From IMG/VR virus record IMGVR_UViG_3300011116_000455, positions 1 to 36,852 of that record: a stretch of DNA of 36,852 nucleotides; one strand, 5' to 3'. A program made the position numbers and the translations under genes. Below the pieces are notes generated by a model. The model was not told the origin of the DNA. It saw only the letters and a program-made list of their open reading frames with translations, and made no database searches. How positions within the stretch are numbered: the first letter of the stretch is position 1; every line of letters starts with the position of its first letter. Shown here piece by piece: positions 16,926-24,100 of this stretch. The DNA is from a virus.

Positions 16926-17422
16926 TGCACCAAGCAGTAACCGATTGGGTATTTCCAGCTTTTCATAATTGGAGAGATGGCAGAACTCATTTAAGAATAT
17001 TGGAGATTGGTTCTCTTGACATCAATGGCAGTGTTCGTTCTATCTTTACGCCCTTTGCTGAGAAGTATATTGGCATTGACGTTCAAGAGGGACCAGGAGT
17101 AGATATTGTTGCAAGTGCTACAGAGTATCTTAATCCAGGATACTTTGATGTTGTTGTTTGCGCCGAGGTGTTTGAGCATACTCCTGAATGGAAAAAGATT
17201 ATTAATAATTCTTATGTTAATTTAATGGATGGCGGCATCTTTATCGCTACTATGGCAGGGGAGGGCAGATATCCTCACTCGGCTATGGATGAAAAACCCA
17301 TCAGAGAATGGGAACACTATTCAAATATAGGCTGGTGGGAATTGAACCAAGCCTTAAAAGCCTTTAAAACAAAGGAAGTTAATGTACTTGGCACCGATAC
17401 ACGATGCCACGCAATAAAATAA
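16925..17422 (+). CDS. SAM-dependent methyltransferase, 165 aa
   Basis: I choose the ATG at 16925, which overlaps the glycosyltransferase stop (TGATG) and has GGAG six bases ahead; an in-frame ATG at 16913 would add four residues. Motif I is 'ILEIGSLDINGS', the acidic end of strand two is 'YIGIDVQEGPGVD', and 'FDVVVCAEVFEHTPEW' is the post-motif I signature of class I (Methyltransf_11-type) enzymes. It is coupled to the glycosyltransferase, so the likely substrate is the glycan or its lipid carrier (inference). Confidence 0.85.
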   Translation: MHQAVTDWVFPAFHNWRDGRTHLRILEIGSLDINGSVRSIFTPFAEKYIGIDVQEGPGVDIVASATEYLNPGYFDVVVCAEVFEHTPEWKKIINNSYVNLMDGGIFIATMAGEGRYPHSAMDEKPIREWEHYSNIGWWELNQALKAFKTKEVNVLGTDTRCHAIK

Positions 17423-17432
17423 GAGAAAAAAA

Positions 17433-17445
17433 GTTACTATAGATA
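17433..17445 (+). promoter_or_regulatory. Possible promoter -10 element
   Basis: GTTACTATAGATA is identical to 14295-14307, which carries the TACTAT -10 box of the 14274 promoter. No good -35 is visible 17 bases upstream. It is followed by AGGAAG and the gene at 17457. Confidence 0.4.
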
Positions 17446-17456
17446 GGAAGATAATT

Positions 17457-17630
17457 ATGATTGAATATTACAATAGGTTAGAAGAGACAGATAAAAAGCT
17501 AGAAGCCATCGATGCATGGCAGAAAAAGAAGCTAATAAAACTGTACGAAAAATCAGAAAAGAAAGTAATGAAGGTGTTTAGAAAACTAGGCACCACGATA
17601 CCAGAGGAAGTAAAGCATGTCAGAAAATAG
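17457..17630 (+). CDS. Coiled-coil small protein, 57 aa
   Basis: AGGAAG is six bases before the ATG. The protein is almost all charged helix ('RLEETDKKLEAIDAWQKKKL' and 'EKSEKKVMKVFRKLG'), with a heptad-like pattern. It overlaps the next gene by 14 bases. Not recognised; small helical adaptor or inhibitor is possible. Confidence 0.6.
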   Translation: MIEYYNRLEETDKKLEAIDAWQKKKLIKLYEKSEKKVMKVFRKLGTTIPEEVKHVRK

Positions 17631-17898
17631 AGCAATAATGGTTCAGGTTGCAGGCAAGATTGCTGGTGAACTGGTTGCTTCCATGCAGTTACGCACAACA
17701 GGAGACGTTATGGAATCGTTTAACGAAGTCTTTAGTCGTGTGCTCATTGCCATGGACACAACAGTAAGTCCAAAAGAAGATAAGACAACGAAGGGCGGCA
17801 GAAAGATACCAGTGCTTAGCCAAGATGAAATCCAATTGAGATTGAATCAGAAGCTGCAAGCTGGAACTGCCGTATCGAGTAACTTAACACACTTCTAA
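17617..17898 (+). CDS. Hypothetical protein, 93 aa
   Basis: It starts MSENRAIMVQVAGKIAGELV. The N-terminal half ('MQLRTTGDVMESFNEVFSRV') looks helical and conserved; the second half is polar with 'KGGRKIPVLSQDEIQLRLNQ'. No Cys or membrane segment. Function not recognised; the early position suggests DNA metabolism or host control. Confidence 0.65.
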   Translation: MSENRAIMVQVAGKIAGELVASMQLRTTGDVMESFNEVFSRVLIAMDTTVSPKEDKTTKGGRKIPVLSQDEIQLRLNQKLQAGTAVSSNLTHF

Positions 17899-17899
17899 A

Positions 17900-18073
17900 A
17901 TGAAGCACTATATTAAAAAGTTTTTAGACATAACTGGAGGGCTGGCATTTACTTTTGCCGGTTCTACAGTTGTGTTTATAACACTGTCTGGTCAAACAAG
18001 AAAGACCGCTATGATAGTTACAGGTGTGGCTGTGTTGGTTCATTATATTTATGAATTAACTAAAAATGATTAA
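17900..18073 (+). CDS. Two-span membrane protein, 57 aa
   Basis: Two membrane segments (LAFTFAGSTVVFITL and AMIVTGVAVLVHYIY) separated by a short polar loop with SGQTRKT. The basic N-terminus (MKHYIKK) points to cytoplasmic ends. It overlaps the 2OG gene by eight bases. The size and topology resemble small holins, but the gene is not beside the main lysis genes; no clear ribosome site. Confidence 0.55.
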   Translation: MKHYIKKFLDITGGLAFTFAGSTVVFITLSGQTRKTAMIVTGVAVLVHYIYELTKND

Positions 18074-18464
18074 GTACATTGAAAATTATTTTGATGCGGC
18101 AAGTTATGAATTGCATTCAAAAGAAATTGAAGAACAAGTTAAAAATACAATTTCTATATTAATAAATAAAGAAATATATAAGTATGATTGGTTAAGTTTA
18201 TTTAAAGTTACCTTTTTTAAAGGAGAATCTCAAGCACCTCATATAGATTTTACTGGTAAAAAAAATCGTCCTAATATTTCATCTGTTATATATTTAAACA
18301 ATGATTATGAAGGTGGGGAAATTTACTTTCCTGAATTTAATATAGAGATAAAACCTTCAATGAATAGTTTAATTATTTTTAATTCAGATACTGTACATGG
18401 GGTAAAGGAAATTACAAATGGCAATAGACAAGCTGCGTCATTTTTTTGGAATGTTAAGGAGTAA
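18066..18464 (+). CDS. 2OG-Fe(II) oxygenase, 132 aa
   Basis: A compact prolyl-4-hydroxylase-like (P4Hc) dioxygenase, using 2-oxoglutarate, O2 and Fe(II). Iron ligands are H59 and D61 (APHIDF) and H111 (TVHGV), with R121 (NRQAASFFW) to bind 2-oxoglutarate; 'YLNNDYEGGEIYFPEFNIEI' is the central beta hairpin. It resembles the C-terminal half of the late protein at 28128. Substrate unknown; phage members of this type are often tied to protein or nucleotide hydroxylation. Confidence 0.85.
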   Translation: MIKYIENYFDAASYELHSKEIEEQVKNTISILINKEIYKYDWLSLFKVTFFKGESQAPHIDFTGKKNRPNISSVIYLNNDYEGGEIYFPEFNIEIKPSMNSLIIFNSDTVHGVKEITNGNRQAASFFWNVKE

Positions 18465-18466
18465 CA

Positions 18467-18917
18467 ATGCCAAGTAAACAAGTAAAAGGTCATGTCCCTA
18501 GTCATGATATTGAGTACAAAGCCGGCAGGCGTGTCAACTGGAAAAATGATTTAGCTGTTGGCCACAAGGGTGAAGCAATATTCCAACGGCTTTTTAGATT
18601 CTTTAGATGAACAACTGTTTGAGATAAAGTTTGACCAATACCGCAATGGTAGAATGGTCGTAGAATGTGAACAGAATCCTCAGAACAAAGGATGGAAACC
18701 ATCAGGGCTTATGGTTACCGAAGCCAAGTGGTGGATTTATGTCTTCTCTGCACAAGCATTCATTGCAGTAGAAGTTGCAAGATTAAAAAAGTATCTAGAA
18801 ATTAATAATCAGATTCCAGTAAAAGAGTTTGCTAAGTTTTCCGCAAACCCAACCAAAGGTTATTTATTATTTCCAGAAGATGTAAGTAAGTTATTAAGTT
18901 CCGAATTATACGATTAA
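18467..18917 (+). CDS. PD-(D/E)XK-like nuclease, +1 frameshifted at CGG, 149 aa
   Basis: AAGGAG lies five bases before the ATG at 18467. The first 40 codons end in ...GEAIFQ, then the zero frame reads CGG at 18587 and stops at a TGA seven codons later. Skipping the C continues in the next frame as GFLDSLDEQLFEIKFDQYRN and runs to 18917. The joined protein has the arrangement of a small phage PD-(D/E)XK-type nuclease: E36 before the break, E52-I-K54 and E66 after it, followed by 'KPSGLMVTEAKWWIYVF'. Neither part alone would be complete. It could be a Holliday-junction or recombination nuclease. The frameshift could also be an assembly error, but see the other two genes. Confidence 0.7.
18587..18589 (+). 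other. CGG +1 frameshift site 1
   Basis: Zero frame: CAA CGG CTT. Skipping C gives CAA-(C)-GGC, Gly41 of the nuclease-like protein. There is no homopolymer here that would explain an indel error. Confidence 0.65.
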
Positions 18918-18926
18918 GGGGAAACA

Positions 18927-19494
18927 ATGAAAGTTGATATTAAAAAACTACCAATAATAAAAGTACAGTTATGCTCACACTTGAAGAATGCAAAGCCTGG
19001 TCAGTTGCCAGATAAGTTGCTTCGTGCCATTGAAGGTAAGGGTAAGCTTCATCATTGTGCGGCGGACGCATACGAAGCCATGGATGCTGCTGCCAATGCA
19101 GATGGTATTGACCTGTCACCAACATCACAGGCTGACACCTACCGTTCACTTGCAGTGCAGGAGTATGGATTCTATCAGCGTTATACAGATAACCCGAAGC
19201 CTGCAATCATGAAGCAAAAGCCAAGGATTTACAAAGGCAAGACTTGGTATCTAAAGAAGGGCATGGCACCAATGGCTGTGCCGGGAACAAGCAATCATAA
19301 CTGGCGGAATTGCCGTTGACATTGCCAATGCATCAGGCAAGAGATTAAAATGGCTTGCTGCTAACGCAACTAAGTTTGGTTTTAGCTGGGAAGTTTTACC
19401 ATCGGAACCCTGGCACTTAAGGTATGTAGCTGGTGATAATGTTCCAGAAGCTGTCAAGGCCTGGAAAGAGGCCCAGAATGTGGTTCATGACTAA
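18927..19494 (+). CDS. VanY-type D-Ala-D-Ala carboxypeptidase (M15), +1 frameshifted at CGG, 188 aa
   Basis: A zinc peptidase that trims peptidoglycan stem peptides. The zero frame reads 126 residues to W126, then CGG at 19305 and a TGA three codons later. Skipping the C gives the motif SNHNWGIAVD, the M15 signature SxHxxGxAxD with zinc ligands H124 and D131, followed by 'KWLAANATKFGFSWEV' and 'EPWHLRY' with ligand H163. The break cuts through the active-site motif, so only the shifted product can be active. Length is typical for phage M15 enzymes. It may serve as an endolysin beside the transglycosylase at 20471. It overlaps the next gene by eight bases. Confidence 0.85.
19305..19307 (+). 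other. CGG +1 frameshift site 2
   Basis: Zero frame: TGG CGG AAT. Skipping C gives TGG-(C)-GGA, producing the invariant Gly127 of the SxHxxGxAxD motif. This is the site with the clearest protein-level proof of where the frame must change. Confidence 0.8.
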
Positions 19495-19874
19495 TAATAA
19501 AGATAATTCTATTTACTTTCGTGAGCTTCCATTAGACACAGAAGAAATTGCACGTATACCTGACCTAACTAAACCAGAAAGTTTTATTCAGGCATTAATG
19601 CAAACAGTGCCAGGAGGAAACATTGCGTCATCTAATGAAGAACCTAATCTAATTAGAGAAGCATTGCTTAATTCAATGGAACTAATGACAGACCAAGATA
19701 AGTTTATTATCGATGCAGTTTATTGGGAAATGATTACGTTTGAAGAACTTGGTAGCAGGTTGCGGAGTTTCTACACCACACGCATGGAGATTAACTAGAG
19801 CAGCAGAAAAGAATCTAAAAGAATTACTAATGATGAACACTACACTAAGGGATTATATTCTGGATGAATCCTGA
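19487..19874 (+). CDS. Sigma-region-4-like HTH protein, +1 frameshifted at CGG, 128 aa
   Basis: The ATG overlaps the end of the peptidase gene. The zero frame ends its useful part with 'YWEMITFEELGSRL', then CGG at 19763. Skipping the C yields 'GVSTPHAWRLTRAAEKNLKE' and so a full helix-turn-helix of sigma70 region 4 / LuxR style (EELGSRLGVSTPHAWRLTRA). The Gly created by the shift is the conserved turn residue. The N-terminal 75 residues are acidic and unlike sigma region 2. It may bind promoter -35 boxes or act as an anti-sigma decoy, perhaps for the late switch (inference). The end overlaps the next gene by 11 bases. Confidence 0.7.
19763..19765 (+). other. CGG +1 frameshift site 3
   Basis: Zero frame: TTG CGG AGT. 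Skipping C gives TTG-(C)-GGA, Gly93, the turn glycine of the HTH. Confidence 0.7.
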
Positions 19875-20142
19875 AGACTGGGCTCGTAGAATATTTTCTG
19901 AATCAGAGTTAGAAGAGTTGTCTGTTACCTCTGAAAAGATTGTGCATGATTCGGAGAATGGTATTATAATTAATATCGGTTTGTCCAATGACATGTGCGT
20001 CGACTTGGTTGAAGCGTGGGCCAATAGTCATCGCGATATTTTACAAGCTCAGATACACATGCTTCATTTTATTGATGGATTTATAGATTATCTAAAAAAT
20101 TATTTAGATGAGGAAGACATTCCATTTGACGAAGGCGATTAA
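19864..20142 (+). CDS. Acidic hypothetical protein, 92 aa
   Basis: It starts MNPEDWARRIFSESELEELS and ends in an acidic cluster (LDEEDIPFDEGD). The middle 'INIGLSNDMCVDLVEAWANS' and 'QIHMLHFIDGFIDYLKNY' look helical. No motif recognised. Its last codons contain the promoter of the next gene, so the two units are separately controlled. Confidence 0.65.
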   Translation: MNPEDWARRIFSESELEELSVTSEKIVHDSENGIIINIGLSNDMCVDLVEAWANSHRDILQAQIHMLHFIDGFIDYLKNYLDEEDIPFDEGD

Positions 20143-20154
20143 TAGTTGTATAAT
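20126..20154 (+). promoter_or_regulatory. Promoter of leaderless gene, TTGACG-17-TATAAT
   Basis: Five of six -35 bases and all -10 bases match consensus, with a 17-base spacer. The transcription start expected seven bases after the -10 is 20161, the A of the next ATG, so the mRNA should have no 5' leader. Confidence 0.75.
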
Positions 20155-20160
20155 TTGTAT

Positions 20161-20574
20161 ATGACAAAAGGACGCAAAAAAAAGAACACACCAAGAAGTG
20201 GTAAGCTTCCCGGTGTGCCCAAGTTTAAGATATGGTTTCCAAGTGAACCATTTTTTAATATCTTCTGGAAAGATAGAACTGAAATAAAATTGCTTGAGTT
20301 ATCAAGACGTATGGATATACCAGCCGGCAATCTAAAAAAAACTGCAAGACCTGGAACCTTAATAAGAGAATCAACAGCTGATTCTTATGCTATCAAGGTT
20401 GGTTATCATCCAATGATGATATGGCCTGATTGGTTTAGTGAAGAACCAGAAGAAGGTTCTAATCCAAAATTTACGGCAGTGAAGAAGAAGGCGGCTTTGA
20501 AGCGCCACGCCAAGGAACAAGCCCATATCGTTTATACAGATACGACCCAACCGCCAGATTGCAGTCAAGAGTAA
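20161..20574 (+). CDS. HTH regulator-like protein from a leaderless mRNA, 137 aa
   Basis: I choose the ATG at 20161; an upstream in-frame TTG lies within the -10 box. The N-terminus is basic (MTKGRKKKNTPRSGK). Residues about 38-90 (LLELSRRMDIPAGNLKKTAR, then 'ADSYAIKVGYHPMMIWPDWF') form an XRE-like HTH with the 'AD..A...G.HP..IWP.W' end seen in small actinobacterial and actinophage regulators. The tail is basic. It is a good candidate for a repressor of the early promoters. Its last 104 bases overlap the transglycosylase gene on the other strand. Confidence 0.7.
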   Translation: MTKGRKKKNTPRSGKLPGVPKFKIWFPSEPFFNIFWKDRTEIKLLELSRRMDIPAGNLKKTARPGTLIRESTADSYAIKVGYHPMMIWPDWFSEEPEEGSNPKFTAVKKKAALKRHAKEQAHIVYTDTTQPPDCSQE

Positions 20575-20860
20575 GAAGTAAATCTAAATCACCCTTACAT
20601 ATCTGACGTACGGTTTGTTTATGTATAGAGTTAATCTGTAGCACGCCTCTGTCTATAGACTTATTTTTATTAAGAGTCCATGTAACATTGCCATGCTTAT
20701 CAAACTTAGCATTGATTGCTTTGATGCGGCAACCTGATTCTCTTTTAGCAATATAAATAAATTCTTCTACAGGTAATTTATATCGCTTTAGGTGCGGCAC
20801 TAACCAAGCACACGGGTCTTTAGAAGCCTGTGCAGGTACGGCGCTGCCCAAGAGCAACAC
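20471..20860 (-). CDS. Exported lytic transglycosylase-like enzyme, 129 aa
   Basis: Cleaves peptidoglycan glycan strands. E41 in 'IAKRESGCRI' is the expected catalytic Glu, and 'DRGVLQINS' (70-78) plus 'NLAVGSYLYKRYGLVPW' complete the SLT/goose-lysozyme-like pattern. The GTG start at 20860 leaves a short signal peptide (LLLGSAVPAQA). Reading back in frame gives LIRSIFISFV before it, so the true start may be the CTG at 20887 (overlapping the holin stop) or ATT at 20884, giving a full signal with Arg. It is coupled to the holin gene. The last 35 codons lie antisense to the 20161 gene. Confidence 0.75.
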   Translation of the reverse strand: MLLLGSAVPAQASKDPCAWLVPHLKRYKLPVEEFIYIAKRESGCRIKAINAKFDKHGNVTWTLNKNKSIDRGVLQINSIHKQTVRQICKGDLDLLLTLDCNLAVGSYLYKRYGLVPWRGASKPPSSSLP

Positions 20861-20883
20861 GAAAGAAATGAAGATGGAACGAA

Positions 20884-21141
20884 TCAGTTTGCTGATTCTG
20901 CCTTTTTAGCCTTTTTATCTACAGTGCTAAATACTGCGTTAATCTCAGATGTTGATAATTTGCCGTCGTCCAAAAAGGCACGAGACAATCCTTCGACTAC
21001 CACAGCAACACCACCAATGCCAGCCATCATGGCTGCCTTCCACAGTGGTACTCCTGCTATTGCACCTGCACCCATGACCGATAGTCCTGAGGCTGCAAAG
21101 GTTGCAAGTATTCTAAGAAGTATGTTTTGTAATTGGCTCAT
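20884..21141 (-). CDS. Putative holin, 85 aa
   Basis: One to two membrane segments (ILLRILATFAASGLSVMGAG and LWKAAMMAGIGGVAVVVEGL), followed by a charged tail (DKKAKKAESAN). This matches small phage holins that form membrane lesions for endolysin release. It lies between the internal virion protein and the transglycosylase, which supports the call. Confidence 0.7.
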   Translation of the reverse strand: MSQLQNILLRILATFAASGLSVMGAGAIAGVPLWKAAMMAGIGGVAVVVEGLSRAFLDDGKLSTSEINAVFSTVDKKAKKAESAN

Positions 21142-21150
21142 ATTTCTCTC

Positions 21151-24100
21151 CTACTTATTTTTTTGTCTAGAAGTTTCTTGTTGTAATTGTTCTATTATTG
21201 TTTCCAAAGCTTTTACCTGTTGGTAATCTTGCAAGAATGTTAATGGAACACCAAAAAAACTAAAGAGTTTATTCAGCGCTTCTTGTTTGGTTAATGGACC
21301 TTGTTCTTTTTCAACATAAGATGGTTTACCGACTTTGAATATTGTTTCATCGGTACCAGGAAGTTTAATCTCAATCTTTTGTAGTCCGCTTGCTGCTTTA
21401 CCAAACAATGTATCTTCTGGCGATTTAGGTAATGCTCCCAGTACTGCTGACTGAGATGCTGCATCAAGTGAAAGTATTGTTGCTGCAGCTGCTGCTACCG
21501 TTGCATACTTTTCTGCTGCGCCAAGTTGTGGGAATACTTGCTCTGCAATGTAGCGAAGCTGAGCTTGACCTGGTTCACTAAAGTATGGACTATAAACTTG
21601 ACCACCGATACCAAAGCGTTGGTTAAGAGCTGCTTCTACTGGTGCACGTAGCAATGGTGTTACACCACCAAGTATTGTTCCTGGGTCAGTAAGATTTGCA
21701 AGTCCTTCTTCTTGACGCTGGAATCCAAAGTCTGGATTGAACAACAAATTGCCGCGCATACCAATTGCTTGCTGCAAGTATGAAGGACGATAGCCTTTAC
21801 CTTCTTCAGACTGAATGTTGCGAGCAATATTATTATATGTTGCATACGCTCTTGGATTCATCCACATTGATTCTAAAATAAGAGGGAATGAACGTGATGA
21901 CCACATCCAGAACGGAATAATCTGTTTAATTGCACGGTCTGCTGATGACAAGTCTTGATAGTCAATAAGATATTTTGCTGTGCGTGTAGATGCTTGTTCT
22001 GGAGTAAGGCCTTGTGCCAAACCATCATATGTTAAAGCAAAGCGTGACCAATCTTCAATAAATCCACCTGCTCTTCTTGACCATGATAATGGTTTTGCCA
22101 ATGTACGAGAAACAGCTGCAGGTATTGTTTGTTTAACATTTTGTCTACCAGATATTCCTGGACGAGCACCAGCTTCAAAGATTTCTCCTACTTGACCAAG
22201 ACCAGATGTTCTTGCACCTTGATAAGCATTAGCAATCTTTTGTGTTGCATTAAGCCAGTTGTCATATTCAGGACCAGCAGCTTTAAATATATCATCAAAT
22301 GATTTTCCTTTAATGCCAAGATAACCTGAAATAAAATCAGGACTTCTAAAGTAATCAAGAAGCACTGGGTCAATACCACCACCACCACGGATAAATCCAC
22401 CAGTAGCAAGTTCTCTTAATCTAAACTCTTCAAGTCTTGGAGCAACAGAATATGATGCTGCAACATCTTCGAAAGCTTCACTTATTGTTCTAGGAGTAAT
22501 AGCTTCAGTTACTCCGCGCTTTTTTAAGAATGTTCTAAATGATGTAAAGAATTTAGATGCCTCAGTAATGTTTCCTGGTTGTGCACCAGCAGATAACATA
22601 AAGAATGTGTTAGATAATCCGTTGCGAACATGGAATCCTGGAGTTGCTGTAACCCAAGCTTTAAACATCCCTGTTGTTCCGTTAAATGCTTTATTAAATC
22701 CTTGTGCTATGGCTGGGTCTTCTAGTCTTCTTACGTTTTGTAATAGTTCTTGTACTTCTGGAGATGCAATAAGACCAGGATACTTTTGTGCATTAACACG
22801 CAACAAATTTTCAAATCCAGATTGCCATTGTGGAAGTATATTTACCCACATGTCAGGGCGTACACTGTTTACTGCAAGTGCTAAACCATTAGCTTCATTT
22901 AATAATGATGTATATAAAGCTTGTGCTTCTGAAGAAAGCACTGGTCCAAAGCCAATGTCTGGAACTGCAAACCCCGCTTGCATTGGTGCTACTCTTTCAA
23001 GTTCACGTATTTGCAATTCTAATTGATTGATTGCGTAATTAATATCATCACGCCATAACTGGAATCCTTGAGGAACTCTAGCCATATCTTTTGGAAATCT
23101 TGTTTGAAGCGCCTGCATATCTGTTATTATTTTTTCTACTTTAGCAACAAGTTCTGGACGCTGAGAAAGAACTTGTACTCTCTCTGGAGAAAGAATATCT
23201 TGTACTGCTGCAGTAAAACCTTGCACTGTAGAAGGTGGCTTGGCTGCAGCGGTTTGTACTTCTCTTTGAACAATGTCATTGCCAAAACCCTTTGCTGCCA
23301 ATGGTCCTTGGCCATCAGATGCTTGAGCCATGTTGTATAGCCAGTTGGTAAAGGATGTATCTTTTGCAAAACCTTGTGCATAACGCGTGTAAGCTACTTC
23401 TGCGTTTGTTTCAAAGAAGTCAAACTTTAATTTGCCATACTGTCTAGCAATCTCATTAAGCCTCTTAACTCCACCTGCAATATCTTCTGGTTTAATTTTA
23501 TAACCAAAGAATATATCACCAGGAACTATTGTTCTTGGGTTAGAGCCGGCAAGAGCAAATGTTCTGTCAAAGCCTGTTGCTTCTCTAAGAACTTGTTCTG
23601 ATATTTGATTTCCATCAATTGCTCGACGCGCTTTGTCACTCAATACGTGTGGAAACCAGTTAGCATTTTTTGGCAAATCTTTTACTGCATCTAATGGTAT
23701 TCCAGCTGCAACCTGTTGTCTTTGATGCAAAAAGTTTGCTTGTGCATAAAACTCATCACCAATTCTACGCAAATCATTTGTATATTGAACTAACTGTTGG
23801 TCTACTGGAGTACCAAGTGCTGCAGATATTCTTGCGGTTTTTTCTGCAACATCGATTGTTCCATCACTGATGATGGCAGATACTGCTGGAGTCTCTAACA
23901 AGTCTGATATTTGAGCAGAATAATCAAAGAATCTAGGGTCACCTAGAATTGGCATGAGCAATTGAATTCCTCTTGCACTTGCTTCTGCATACAAAAGGCG
24001 ATATGCTCTATCTTGTGCTAATAACTTTACAAAATCTTCTGCTTCTGCTGGAAGCAATCTACGCACTGCTCCAGTGTTTAAATCAACTGTTTTCCCTGTA

